The notes under the pieces: model-generated | Databases searched by the model: none | What the model was told of the DNA's origin: nothing | Seen by the model: only the letters and a program-made list of their open reading frames with translations | DNA from: Planctomycetota bacterium | Lineage (GTDB): Bacteria > Planctomycetota > B15-G4 | Direction: 5' to 3' | Assembly (NCBI GenBank): GCA_029259745.1 | Contig: JAJDEO010000017.1 | Location: 62,001 to 126,000 of the forward strand | DNA length: 64,000 bases | Shown here: piece by piece, positions 51,999-63,520 of the stretch | Position numbering within the stretch: the first letter of the stretch is position 1 | Layout of the letters: each line of letters begins with the position of its first letter | Program-made: the position numbers and the translations under genes

Positions 51999-54900
51999 AT
52001 GGGAATCGAACCGCCAACAGGGGAAGTCCGTCGACACCGACGGGTTGTCCATGCGTTCATGGCCGCGACCCTGACGTTGTCTCTTGCAAGTTGTGGAGGA
52101 GGTGGCGGAGGCGAGCCGGGGCCATCGGAAACGGTTGCCTTCGAAGGCTTCTCGTTCCGTATCGCCGACGATGTGACGCTCACGACGCCGCCAACGGAAC
52201 AGCTAGGAAGTGGAACGCTGTCGCTCGGCGCTCCCCTCAACACGGTGATCGTCTTTCGCTTCGATGGCGTCCCGGAAGGACCGTTCAACTCCGCGACCCT
52301 TCCTGTGTACACCACATCCGCGTGGATCACGCCGGACATCCCGACCGTCCCTGGCACCACGATCCACGCAAAAGGCGCGTATGTCGCGGTGGGCAAGACC
52401 GTCGAGTTTCGGCCATTCGTCCCCACCGCTCCGATCACGCTGTCGCTCAGCGCCGAGCCGGCGGGGGTTCCCGGCCTATTCCCCGCCAGCACCTATGCCG
52501 TCGAAGTTTCCACGACCGCGGGGAGCTCCATCGGAAACCTCATCGGTGACGGAGGTTCGGCGACCTTCGACACGACATCCGTCGCAGCCGCCTACTACCC
52601 GCCGAGCGTCGATCCGTTCGGTGCGCCGAAGCTCGTGAGCGCTACGGGCAGTGTCGTATCCACCGGCATCCACGACGAAACCCCCTACAACTTCGCGCCC
52701 ACTGTCGGCTCGGGCGACGCCACGATCGAGCTCACTTACGACCGCGCTCTGATGCCGACAGCGACAAACCTCGAGGGAAGTGACGTTGATGGTGACGGTT
52801 GGGTCGAACCGACGTGGACGCTACGCAGCCCGTCATCCGCGATCCTCGTAGGCCACGTCGTGCCTGCGGGTTCGTCCTTAGGGAACGGCACGGAGTTCGC
52901 TGCGCTTTCCGCTCTGACGCCCGACTCGTCGCCACAGGCCAACGGCGCCGACATCGTGTTCGGGGAAGACACCCCTGCGCCGTGGAGTGTCCCGCTCTCC
53001 ATGACGTTTGACAGATCGGGTGCACTGCTCTTCGCGCTCCTCGAAGCGGAAGAGCCGAGCGCACCGCAGCGACTCACCGTCATTGATCATGCCACCGGTG
53101 ACGCGACGCATGCACGCCTCGCCAACGAGCCTGTTGGCCTGGGCGGCATCACCCTCACCGGACTCACGACCACGGCCAACGGCGCGGTCCTCGGCGTTGA
53201 TCGCAGCGAGCGACGCATCGTGGAGCTGAAGCCGACGGTACGACGGACGCTCCCCCATGGCACTCCCGTCCTCGAGGCCCTCAGCGTCGGACCCGAGGGC
53301 GGGGCCTTCGCCGGTTCGCCGTGGCCCACGAAACACGACGTCATCGACCTCATCAGCACGGCGAGCGGAGACATCTGGGCCCTTGTCTCGGACGGCAACG
53401 GGCTCCCCCAACGCCTCGTGATGACGACGGGCTTCGACCTCGCTGCCAACGGAACGCCGAAGTCCGACGCTTGCTGGCCCACGAACGACACTGTGCTCGA
53501 TGGGCTCTCGCAAGGCGTCGTCGATGTCGAGTACGAGTCGGTGACGTCGGTGCTCGCGCTCGACGTCGACCTCGACGCGATCGTTCGGATCGACCTCCTC
53601 GATGGACACGTCACGCCACTCGTCATGGATGTCGCGAGCTTCGGGGCCACGCCATCGAACGGAGCGCGCTGCTTGGCACGCGCCACGGCGCACTTTGATG
53701 TCAACGTGACGGTGCTGGCGAACGAGTCCGAGCATGCGCTCGTCGAGCTCCGTCCGCGGGGCATGCTTCCCATCGGCGCCCCCGTCGACGTCATGCAGGC
53801 CCTCGCGCTCACGTCACTCCTCGGCGCGAACGACATCAACACACCCAGCGCTGCGCCGCGTCATCGGCTTGGGCGCAAGCGCGTTCACACCGTGACGACT
53901 GCCGCAACCACGTCATCACCCGACACACCGATTCACGACGTCTTCCTCGAGAGCTTCGACGACACCCAGTGGCTCGACGCGATGCCACCCGACCTCACGA
54001 CGATGGCACTTTGGGCCGACGCGCTCCCTGACGGTTCGCCATCGAGCGCCCTCCAAGCGCTCGGAGGACCGACCGTGCCCGAGTCACTCGGTGACTTTCG
54101 GCCCCTGCCTTCGCCGCTCTTCGACTCCGCGCTGGAGTTCTCGAACGACCCCGAGATGCTCGCCGAGGCCAACCTGAAGTACATCTACCTCGACACAGCG
54201 AGCCAGAGCTTCCCGCTCGTCGGGGGCGCCACGCCCGACATCACCGCAGCGACGACGATTGCCAACGGGAACTTCGTGTTCGACGACTTCGTGGTGCCTG
54301 AGGGCGTGATCCTGAAGATCGTCGGACCCAACGCCTGCAACATCACGGCGACCGGAGACGTGCTGATCGAGGGCGTCATCGACATCTCCGGGTCTGACGG
54401 ACTCGGCGACGACACCTTCGACACCGGCTTCTATCCCGTCCCCGGCGGCACCGGCGGCCCCGGCGCCGGGCGAGGCGGCAACGGTCACCCCACCCTCTGG
54501 GACACGGCGGGCAATGGCACCCAAGACCAGTACGTCACGCCTGAAACAGGCGAACAGGGATACGGACCGAAGGTTTCGCCGACCGGCACGATCACCATGA
54601 GCCAGATCGGCGGGATCGGTGGCCTCTCGACGCTCGGATACGACCCCGACGCCCAGGGCTATCCACGCGTGCCGGTCCAGTCGACGCAGCTCACGGCCTA
54701 CAACGGCAACGAGCATCACCGTCCGCCCGGCGGCGGGGGCGGCAGCTTCGGTGTCGTTGGTCGACAGGCTCACGAAGGAACAGGCGCCTACCTGGTCCAG
54801 AGCAACAGCACCTGGTATCCGTTCACGCGCTGCCAGTTCGACGACGGCCAGCGTGACGCCCTGTACGGCAACGAGGCGAACGCGGCCCTCGGGCTCCTGC

Positions 54901-56786
54901 CGTCCCAACCGCTGCAGTGCGTCTACCTCGATGGAACGATCGAAGCCCCGAACCGGAAGAAACCGGGTGGACTGCCCGGTGAGCGAATCTTCGAAGACGG
55001 CGACGCGTCGAACGACTACATCGGCGTGGGCGGCGAGCTCACAGTGCTGATCGGCGGTCAGGGAGGCGGCGCGGGCGGAAGTCGTGTCGACAGCATGGAT
55101 CACCAACAGTGGTCGATCGACAAACTCGGAAGCCCCCTGCCTTTCGGGCTCCCCTATCCGAAGCTGTCCTTGAACGGACCGAAGTCACCGGCACTCTACG
55201 ACGCCAAGGGGGGCGCAGGCGGCGGCGGCGGCGGCTCGATCAGGATCCGAGCCTTCGGCGACATCCGCGTGGCTCGCACGGGCCGGATCGACGCCAGTGG
55301 TGGCGACGGCGGTGGAGGCGAGATCGTTCAGGCCAGCTCGTGGGCCGGCGGTGGCGGAGGCGGAAGCGGAGGCGCCGTGATCCTCACAGCCAAGGGAGAC
55401 ATCGTTCTCGAGGCCGACCCCGACAATCGCCTACCGACCGTCCCCGACAGCAACGGGGCACGCGGCGCGACCATTGACGTCAGCGGCGGGCTCGGCAAGG
55501 ACGCACGCACATCTCCCAAGTACCACACTCAGAAACTGCCGGGATCCCTGCACGCGTCTCGCAGCGACGGAGGCCAGGGCGGTTTCGGCATCGTGCAACT
55601 GAAGTCGGGAGATGGGCTCCCGCGCATTGAACAAGGCGCCTTCGTCCATGCCCGCGTGCGCGCGATGGCGAAGCTGGGTGCGTGGACCGACCCACTCGAC
55701 AAGAGCAAGGGATCGCCGTTCTCGAAGGCTGGCAACGACCCGTCAGCCTCCGACCATCCCTTCGACAAGGCGCCCAATCCGAAGGAGTTGTGGTTCTACG
55801 ACCTGTTGCATTATCGCGGCTTCGCCTACGAGGACGGCGGCACGCGTGTCCCTGATCTGATTCTCAACGGCACCGACCCGGCGATCATCACCGCGCACCC
55901 CACGATCGCTCCGGGGAGTTACCAGCTCGACACCCCGATGATGAGCTACCTCGGCGGCCGCTTCGTGCGCGAGCCGCAACCGCAGTTCCTCTTCAAGACC
56001 TGGTACGGCATCGAGGACGACGCGGAGATCGTGGTCGACCCCGATGGCGACGGGCCGCTGCCGGCCGTTCCCGGCACCCTCTATGGCGCCGGCGACGTCG
56101 TCCCCTTGAGTATCGATCTCGTCGAGCCCGCGGGCACCCCGATCACCGAGCTTGTCGATGGCGAGGAACGCTTCGTGCTCGACAACCTCGTCCCCCGCCT
56201 TCCGTTGGTTCACCCAAACATGCTGCCGCTCGACCTCGGGTTCATCAGCGAGGGACGTTCGCGCTGGCTCGACTTCCACGGTGTCACCCTGCGGATGCGC
56301 AACGCCAATGGCCGGACGCCCCCTTTCTTCTCGCCCGTGCATGGCACTCACGACAGCGACGGCTCGGGATGGTTGGAAGGAGAAGTCGAGACATCCTCAC
56401 CCGTGCCCGGCAGCCCCGCCCTGTTCGTGAAGAACACGCCCGGAGCACCTTTCGATCCGAGCCTTCACGTGGATGGAATCCCGACGCAAGAACCCTTCAA
56501 CGACATCAAACTGGATGCCGTCGAGATCGGTGTCGACAACGCCGTGAGTCTCGCGGCCCAGGTGCGGTGGCTCTTCCAGGGTGCGTTTGGAACACGTCAC
56601 GGTTCGTCCGTTCCCGACCCCGACACGCTCACCGAGTGGACGGGCGACCTCGAGTCGATCAGTGGCTATCCACTCGTGCGCTTCCGGGTCGTCTTCGACA
56701 TCGACGCGACGTCGGAGCTCATCAACAACGACGCGACATTCCCGCGCCCGGTCGTCGATTCGCTGCGCCTTCGCATGACGTACTGA
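51999..56786 (+). CDS. very large Gly-rich secreted lipoprotein
   Basis: 1595 residues. A basic N-terminus, membrane segment and lipobox LSLASC (~Cys31), immediately followed by six Gly. AGGAG precedes the ATG. A large N-terminal part (~40-620) has beta-propeller-like stretches (e.g. GSGDATIELTYDRALMP, GGITLTGLTTTANGAVLGVDRSERRIVELKP). A middle region (~800-1200) has repeated Gly-rich loops (GGTGGPGAGRGGNGHP, GGGGGSFGVVG, GGAGGGGGGSIRIRAFGDIRV, GGGGGGSGGAVILTAKGDIVLE) as in large cell-surface/motility-type proteins of myxobacteria and planctomycetes. The C-terminus (~1230-1595) is beta-rich. Likely surface structure; no enzymatic motif seen. Confidence 0.78.
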   Translation: MGIEPPTGEVRRHRRVVHAFMAATLTLSLASCGGGGGGEPGPSETVAFEGFSFRIADDVTLTTPPTEQLGSGTLSLGAPLNTVIVFRFDGVPEGPFNSATLPVYTTSAWITPDIPTVPGTTIHAKGAYVAVGKTVEFRPFVPTAPITLSLSAEPAGVPGLFPASTYAVEVSTTAGSSIGNLIGDGGSATFDTTSVAAAYYPPSVDPFGAPKLVSATGSVVSTGIHDETPYNFAPTVGSGDATIELTYDRALMPTATNLEGSDVDGDGWVEPTWTLRSPSSAILVGHVVPAGSSLGNGTEFAALSALTPDSSPQANGADIVFGEDTPAPWSVPLSMTFDRSGALLFALLEAEEPSAPQRLTVIDHATGDATHARLANEPVGLGGITLTGLTTTANGAVLGVDRSERRIVELKPTVRRTLPHGTPVLEALSVGPEGGAFAGSPWPTKHDVIDLISTASGDIWALVSDGNGLPQRLVMTTGFDLAANGTPKSDACWPTNDTVLDGLSQGVVDVEYESVTSVLALDVDLDAIVRIDLLDGHVTPLVMDVASFGATPSNGARCLARATAHFDVNVTVLANESEHALVELRPRGMLPIGAPVDVMQALALTSLLGANDINTPSAAPRHRLGRKRVHTVTTAATTSSPDTPIHDVFLESFDDTQWLDAMPPDLTTMALWADALPDGSPSSALQALGGPTVPESLGDFRPLPSPLFDSALEFSNDPEMLAEANLKYIYLDTASQSFPLVGGATPDITAATTIANGNFVFDDFVVPEGVILKIVGPNACNITATGDVLIEGVIDISGSDGLGDDTFDTGFYPVPGGTGGPGAGRGGNGHPTLWDTAGNGTQDQYVTPETGEQGYGPKVSPTGTITMSQIGGIGGLSTLGYDPDAQGYPRVPVQSTQLTAYNGNEHHRPPGGGGGSFGVVGRQAHEGTGAYLVQSNSTWYPFTRCQFDDGQRDALYGNEANAALGLLPSQPLQCVYLDGTIEAPNRKKPGGLPGERIFEDGDASNDYIGVGGELTVLIGGQGGGAGGSRVDSMDHQQWSIDKLGSPLPFGLPYPKLSLNGPKSPALYDAKGGAGGGGGGSIRIRAFGDIRVARTGRIDASGGDGGGGEIVQASSWAGGGGGGSGGAVILTAKGDIVLEADPDNRLPTVPDSNGARGATIDVSGGLGKDARTSPKYHTQKLPGSLHASRSDGGQGGFGIVQLKSGDGLPRIEQGAFVHARVRAMAKLGAWTDPLDKSKGSPFSKAGNDPSASDHPFDKAPNPKELWFYDLLHYRGFAYEDGGTRVPDLILNGTDPAIITAHPTIAPGSYQLDTPMMSYLGGRFVREPQPQFLFKTWYGIEDDAEIVVDPDGDGPLPAVPGTLYGAGDVVPLSIDLVEPAGTPITELVDGEERFVLDNLVPRLPLVHPNMLPLDLGFISEGRSRWLDFHGVTLRMRNANGRTPPFFSPVHGTHDSDGSGWLEGEVETSSPVPGSPALFVKNTPGAPFDPSLHVDGIPTQEPFNDIKLDAVEIGVDNAVSLAAQVRWLFQGAFGTRHGSSVPDPDTLTEWTGDLESISGYPLVRFRVVFDIDATSELINNDATFPRPVVDSLRLRMTY

Positions 56787-56854
56787 CGCACCGAGCCCGG
56801 CGGCGGATGGACACTCGCTGCCGGGCTCGGAGGGTCGGGCGATCAATCAGCAAC

Positions 56855-57100
56855 TCACGTCGCCGGGGCCTTCTGCCCGTCGAGAATGGCGCGAACTTCG
56901 CCATCCTCGGGGAAGCGGCCCGTGGCAAGCTTCGAATACACGAGCGTGCCGTTCTTCGTCACCTCGAAGCATCCTCCATCCGAGGGCTCGAGGGAGAGGG
57001 AGTCGATCGTGCGCTTGTAACTCTTGAGCAGTTCCTCCGTCAGACCGACGGCTCGAGGCTCGTAGTTTCAAACAGCGCAGTAGCGGATCTCGATCTTCAT
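56855..57100 (-). CDS. selenoprotein, SelT/SelW/SelH (Rdx) family, in-frame UGA at Sec11
   Basis: 81 residues when UGA at 57068-57070 (codon 11) is read as selenocysteine. Translation: MKIEIRYCAV-U-NYEPRAVGL..., matching the Rdx pattern Y-C-x-x-(C/U)-x-Y-x-x-R-A, then FEVTKNGTLVYSKLATGRFP and a TGA stop. The UGA falls exactly on the second residue of the CxxC redox motif. GGAG precedes the ATG. Stopping at the UGA would leave only a decapeptide, although coding quality, conserved Rdx motifs and the 71-codon open frame continue past it. Thiol-redox role in the cytoplasm by family. It follows ligA by 109 bp on the same strand. A SECIS-like hairpin follows the UGA. Alternative: a nonsense-mutated CxxC gene. 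Confidence 0.82.
57034..57058 (-). promoter_or_regulatory. bacterial SECIS-like stem-loop
   Basis: On the minus strand: inner stem CCGTC/GACGG, apical loop GGTCT, and outer stem CCT/AGG with a CGAG bulge on the 5' side. The apical loop begins 21 nt after the UGA, within the 16-37 nt window of bacterial SECIS models, and its first two bases are G. GGTCT is also the apical-loop sequence I recall for the E. coli fdhF SECIS. Confidence 0.7.
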
Positions 57101-57209
57101 CGACGTCTCCAAAGGCGAGGGGTGGCAGAACGGTACCAGTCGGCATCCGGGCGATGCGACTCGAGGGTCGGACGGCACCAACACTCGATGTCGGATGCCG
57201 AGGAGCGTC

Positions 57210-59342
<2,133 letters not shown>

Positions 59343-60398
59343 TCAGATCAGCAGCATCGCGTCGCCGTACGAGAACAGCCGGTACTCGTGGGACACGGCG
59401 TGCTCGTATGCCGTTCGGATGATCTCGCGGCTTGCGAAGGCACTCACCAGAACGAGCAGCGTCGAGCGCGGTTGGTGGAAGTTGGTGACGAGCGCGTCGA
59501 CGGCGGCAAACCGCGCGCCGGGACGCAGGAACAGCTCCGTGGCGCCGTCGCCCGGAGCGAGCTCTCGACCGCCGCTTCGAACGGCGCTTTCAAGCGTGCG
59601 GACGACCGTGGTTCCGACACCGACGACGCGCCCGCCGCGCGCCCGCGTCGCAGCGAACGCCTCCGCCGTGGCGATCGAGACGTGGTATGTCTCGCGGTGC
59701 ATCTCGTGGCCGTCGAGCGTCGCGCTGCGCATCGGTCGGAACGTTCCTTCGCCGACATCGAGCCGAACCGTCGCGATCTCGACCCCGCGCGCTCTCAGTC
59801 CCTCGAACTGCGCGTCCGTGAAGTGCAGGCCGGCCGTCGGCGCCGCCACGGCGCCAAAGTGTGCGCCGCGCCTTCGACTCGCGAAGGCCGTCTGATATCG
59901 CTCGCGATCGAGCGGGTCGCGCTCATCCGCGACAGGGTCGCGCGCGATGTACGGCGGCAAGGGCATGCGCCCGTCACGATCGAGCGTCGCGCGAATCGCC
60001 GCGCCGCGGACGTCTTCGACCGTGAAGCGCCCTTCGCCAAGCGCATCGGTGATCCTCCAGCGCGTCTCGCCGACGTCGAGCTCCTCGCCGACGACGAGCT
60101 TCCCGCGTGCGCCGAGCAGCACCGTGCCGCGCGCGCCGTCGGCCTCGATGACGAGCACGCGCACGCGCCCTCCCGTCGACCGCACGGCCGCCAGCTTGGC
60201 CGCCTCGACCCACGCGTTGTTGACGACGAGGAGATCACCGTCGTCGAGCCAATCACCAAGCCGCGCAATCGAGGAGTCGATCAAGTCGCCGCCAACGCGC
60301 GGCACGACGAGCATGCGCGAGGCTCCGCGCTCAGCCGGCGGGGTCTGTGCCGCGAGGTGCTCGGGATATGTGTAGTCGTAGTCGTCGACGTCGTTCAC
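59343..60398 (-). CDS. queA: S-adenosylmethionine:tRNA ribosyltransferase-isomerase
   Basis: 351 residues, usual QueA length. Motifs YPEHLAAQTPP, RMLVV near the N-terminus, LPPYIARD, APTAGLHFTDAQ and NFHQPRSTLLVLVSAF. It forms the cyclopentane ring of epoxyqueuosine in tRNA. The start is GTG; between ligA and queA only 54 bp separate the genes. No tgt gene nearby. Confidence 0.93.
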   Translation of the reverse strand: MNDVDDYDYTYPEHLAAQTPPAERGASRMLVVPRVGGDLIDSSIARLGDWLDDGDLLVVNNAWVEAAKLAAVRSTGGRVRVLVIEADGARGTVLLGARGKLVVGEELDVGETRWRITDALGEGRFTVEDVRGAAIRATLDRDGRMPLPPYIARDPVADERDPLDRERYQTAFASRRRGAHFGAVAAPTAGLHFTDAQFEGLRARGVEIATVRLDVGEGTFRPMRSATLDGHEMHRETYHVSIATAEAFAATRARGGRVVGVGTTVVRTLESAVRSGGRELAPGDGATELFLRPGARFAAVDALVTNFHQPRSTLLVLVSAFASREIIRTAYEHAVSHEYRLFSYGDAMLLI

Positions 60399-60425
60399 GC
60401 CGACACGATCGCATCGACGCGCCGC

Positions 60426-61004
60426 TCACACCAACCGCGTCCACCGATCGGCCTCCTGATCGGCCCGTTCGATGTCGCCGACACGCACGAGCGTCGCGAT
60501 GTGCGACAGGCTGATGTCGAGACCCAGCGGGTCGAGCTCGGAGGCGAGGTCGAGAGCTCGCGCCCGGGCTCGCAGCGAGTGCGGCGGCCGGTCGATGAGC
60601 GCGAAGACCTCGGGCCACGGCGCCCCGGCGACCTCCTCGGCGCCCCACGCCACCACGAGCCGCTCCCGATCGCGCTCCCGCTCTTCCCGCAGCCGCGGGG
60701 CCTTGCCCTCCACCACGGCCAGCAGGTCACGAGCAAACCGCGCGGCAAGCTCCCGGCCGAGCGCGCGCGCCGCGATCCCGTCGAGCGAGTCACGCGGCGC
60801 CTCCGCGACCCCGTCGCGCACCACCGTGTCCAGCCAAGAGCGAACGTCGGCCACCTCGTCCACGAACGCCTGACAGGACGCGCACTCGCGCACGTGGTGC
60901 GTCACCGCCAGCACGTCGGGCGGCTCGAGACCCACCGCCAAACGGCAGAGCTGCGCCTCCGTCTCGAGACACACCGCCTCCTCGTCATTCTGGTCATCCA
61001 TCAT
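60426..61004 (-). CDS. zinc-finger anti-sigma-like protein
   Basis: 192 residues. N-terminal HHVRECASCQAF gives the H-x3-C-x2-C zinc motif of ZAS-type anti-sigma factors, with a further Cys at positions 12 and 20 (VCLETEAQLC). No membrane helix is predicted; residues ~60-192 are Arg/Ala/Asp-rich helical. No sigma factor gene lies beside it in the window, so its partner is unknown. It ends 27 bp before queA. The 270-bp gap upstream has a TAACAT -10-like box that belongs to the divergent pdxS. Confidence 0.65.
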   Translation of the reverse strand: MMDDQNDEEAVCLETEAQLCRLAVGLEPPDVLAVTHHVRECASCQAFVDEVADVRSWLDTVVRDGVAEAPRDSLDGIAARALGRELAARFARDLLAVVEGKAPRLREERERDRERLVVAWGAEEVAGAPWPEVFALIDRPPHSLRARARALDLASELDPLGLDISLSHIATLVRVGDIERADQEADRWTRLV

Positions 61005-61274
61005 CAGGCTCCTCGGTCACTGATTCCGACGCGATCCGCCCCGGCGCTGCCGCCAGAGCTCGCTCGGGGGGGACTGCCCGTACCCGCAGCACTTGACGCC
61101 GCCCCCTGCCCGGGAATCACATCTCGGCGAGGTTGCGAGCGGCCCGGGGCGCCCTCCGACGCTATCTCGTCAGTCACAGGGTCGTCGCACGCCCTGCGCT
61201 GTCGCACCATCCGACCGATCGAGTAACATGCGGAGCTTGCCTCGCCCGTCCCCCGAGGCCCCAGGAGACACATC

Positions 61275-62168
61275 GTGACCGAAACGAACGAGCCGACACT
61301 GCGCCTGAAGACCGGCCTTGCCGAGATGCTGAAGGGTGGCGTCATCATGGACGTCACGAACGTCGAGCAGGCCAAGATCGCTGTGGATGCCGGGGCCTGT
61401 GCCGTCATGGCGCTCGAACGCGTCCCGAGCGATATCCGCAAAGAAGGCGGCGTCGCGCGGATGGCGCGCATCGACATCATCGAGGCGATCATGCAGACCG
61501 TCTCGATCCCCGTGATGGCCAAGTGCCGCATCGGGCATTTCGCCGAGGCGCGCGTGCTCCAGCAGCTCGGGGTCGACTACATCGACGAGTCCGAAGTGCT
61601 CACGCCAGCCGACGAGCACTACCACGTCGACAAGCACGCCTTCGACGTGCCGTTCGTCTGCGGTGCGCGCAACCTCGGTGAGGCCCTGCGCCGCATCGGT
61701 GAGGGTGCCGCCATGATCCGCACGAAGGGAGAAGCCGGCTCGGGGAACATCGTCGAGGCCGTGCGCCACATGCGCGAAGTGCGCAAGAACATGCGTGACC
61801 TCACGGTTGCCGGCGAGGAAGAACTCATGACGGTCGCGCGCGACCTCGGCGCGCCGTACGAGCTCGTTCGTATGGTCGCCAAGACGGGCGAGCTGCCGGT
61901 GCCGAACTTCGCTGCCGGCGGCGTGGCCACGCCCGCCGACGCCGCGCTCATGATGAGCCTCGGTGCACAAGCCGTCTTCGTCGGCTCGGGCATCTTCAAG
62001 AGTTCCGACCCGGCCACGTTCGCCACCGCCATCGTCAAGGCGACGACGCATTGGGACGACCCGTCGCAGGTGCTCGCCGCGTGCAAGGCGATCGAGGCCA
62101 GCGCCATGGAAGGCCTGCGTATCGATCAGCTCGACCAGAGCGAGCTGCTCCAGACGCGCGGATGGTGA
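61275..62168 (+). CDS. pdxS: pyridoxal 5'-phosphate synthase, lyase subunit
   Basis: 297 residues, the usual length. PdxS signatures: [55 protein letters not shown] and [14 protein letters not shown]. Makes PLP from ribose 5-phosphate, glyceraldehyde 3-phosphate and ammonia from PdxT. It starts with GTG after AGGAGA; a TAACAT -10-like box lies at 61224. Together with pdxT it forms an operon; these two genes show de novo vitamin B6 synthesis by the DXP-independent route. Confidence 0.96.
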   Translation: MTETNEPTLRLKTGLAEMLKGGVIMDVTNVEQAKIAVDAGACAVMALERVPSDIRKEGGVARMARIDIIEAIMQTVSIPVMAKCRIGHFAEARVLQQLGVDYIDESEVLTPADEHYHVDKHAFDVPFVCGARNLGEALRRIGEGAAMIRTKGEAGSGNIVEAVRHMREVRKNMRDLTVAGEEELMTVARDLGAPYELVRMVAKTGELPVPNFAAGGVATPADAALMMSLGAQAVFVGSGIFKSSDPATFATAIVKATTHWDDPSQVLAACKAIEASAMEGLRIDQLDQSELLQTRGW

Positions 62169-62187
62169 GGGCCGCGAGGGCTCGGCG

Positions 62188-62745
62188 ATGACAGTCGGCG
62201 TCCTGGCGATCCAAGGTGACTATGCGGCACACCAGCGCGCGCTCAGCGCTCTCGGGAGAGAGTCCGTACGCGTGAAGACGCCTGCGCACCTCGAGGGTGT
62301 CGACGCCCTGATCCTGCCCGGCGGCGAGAGCACGACGATGCTCAAGCTGCTGGAGAACGAGGCGCTGTTCGAGCCGCTCGCTGCTGCGTGTCGCTCAGGG
62401 ATGCCCGTTCTCGGTACGTGTGCAGGAGCCATCCTGCTCGCCAAGCATGTCTCGAACCCCGAGCAATCGTCGCTCGGCGTTCTCGACATCTCCGTCGAGC
62501 GCAACGCCTACGGCCGGCAGCTCGACTCCTTCGTGACGACGCTCTCGAGCGACGGCAGCTTCGACGGCGTCGAGGCCGTCTTCATCCGCGCTCCGGTGAT
62601 CCGCAGCACGGGGCCCGACGTCGAGATCGTGCTCGAGCACGAAGGCGATCCCGTCCTCGTGCGCTGCGGCCCCGTCTGGGCTGCGACCTTCCACCCCGAG
62701 ATGACGAGCGACACGCGCATCCTCAGTGCGGTGCTGACGGCATGA
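62188..62745 (+). CDS. pdxT: pyridoxal 5'-phosphate synthase, glutaminase subunit
   Basis: 185 residues. Glutamine amidotransferase: ALILPGGESTTM, nucleophile Cys in VLGTCAG, and the His-Glu pair in ATFHPE. Hands ammonia to PdxS. It is 19 bp after pdxS, and its stop overlaps the start of nth by 4 bp. Confidence 0.95.
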   Translation: MTVGVLAIQGDYAAHQRALSALGRESVRVKTPAHLEGVDALILPGGESTTMLKLLENEALFEPLAAACRSGMPVLGTCAGAILLAKHVSNPEQSSLGVLDISVERNAYGRQLDSFVTTLSSDGSFDGVEAVFIRAPVIRSTGPDVEIVLEHEGDPVLVRCGPVWAATFHPEMTSDTRILSAVLTA

Positions 62746-63482
62746 GCGCTGCGAGCGGGAAGAAGCGCGCCACGACGAAGAAGAAGGCCGCGCGCAAGCC
62801 GGCCGCGAAGAAGAAGGCCGCGAAGAGAAAGCGCGCGGTGCGTCGCAAGCGCGTCGACCCCGAGTGGCGTGACACCGTCCTCGCGCGCCTCGCCGACTGG
62901 CTACCCCACGCCGAGTGCGCCCTCGACCACAGCAACCCGTTCGAACTCACAGCCGCCACGATCCTCTCGGCCCAGTGCACGGACGAGCGCGTGAACATGG
63001 TGACGCCGGCCCTCTTCGCGCGGTATCCCACACCCGAAGAGCTCGCGAGCTCCGAGCAGGAAGACGTCGAAGAGATCGTCCGCTCCACGGGCTTCTTCCG
63101 GAACAAAGCCAAGAACCTGCGCGGAATGGCCCAGCGCGTCGTCGACGCCTACGACGGCCAAATCCCGCGCGAGATGGACGACCTTCTCACGCTCCCCGGC
63201 GTCGCGCGCAAGACGGCCAACGTCGTCCGCGGCGTCTGCTGGGGCCTGGCCGACGGCGTCGTCGTCGACACACACGTCAAACGCATCTCGCGGCGTCTGG
63301 GATTCACGAACAAGACCGACCCCGTCCAGGTCGAACGTGACCTCGTCGCGCTGCTCCCCCAAGAGGCGTGGATCGACTACAGCCACCGCATCATCCACCT
63401 CGGCCGCCGCATCTGCGATGCACGCAAGCCGCTGTGTGACGAGTGCTTCCTGGCCGACGGCTGTCCGCGCGTCGACGTCTGA
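62742..63482 (+). CDS. nth: endonuclease III
   Basis: 246 residues. Helix-hairpin-helix with catalytic Lys in LPGVARKTANVV, Asp in VVDTHVKRISRRLGF, and the [4Fe-4S] ligands C-x6-C-x2-C-x5-C at the C-terminus (CDARKPLCDECFLADGC). Removes oxidised pyrimidines in base-excision repair. The N-terminal ~35 residues form a Lys/Arg/Ala-rich tail (KKKAARKPAAKKKAAKRKR) like histone H1 tails, absent from E. coli Nth. Coupled to pdxT by a 4-bp overlap. Confidence 0.93.
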   Translation: MSAASGKKRATTKKKAARKPAAKKKAAKRKRAVRRKRVDPEWRDTVLARLADWLPHAECALDHSNPFELTAATILSAQCTDERVNMVTPALFARYPTPEELASSEQEDVEEIVRSTGFFRNKAKNLRGMAQRVVDAYDGQIPREMDDLLTLPGVARKTANVVRGVCWGLADGVVVDTHVKRISRRLGFTNKTDPVQVERDLVALLPQEAWIDYSHRIIHLGRRICDARKPLCDECFLADGCPRVDV

Positions 63483-63506
63483 TCGACGCGCGCTTGCTTC
63501 GACTGC

Positions 63507-63512
63507 TATCGT
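63507..63512 (+). promoter_or_regulatory. start-proximal -10-like box of the LON-domain gene
   Basis: TATCGT lies 8 nt before the GTG start, the same distance as in the MscS and thioesterase genes, with no ribosome-binding sequence between. Consistent with a leaderless transcript. Confidence 0.4.
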
Positions 63513-63520
63513 CTCGGGCC

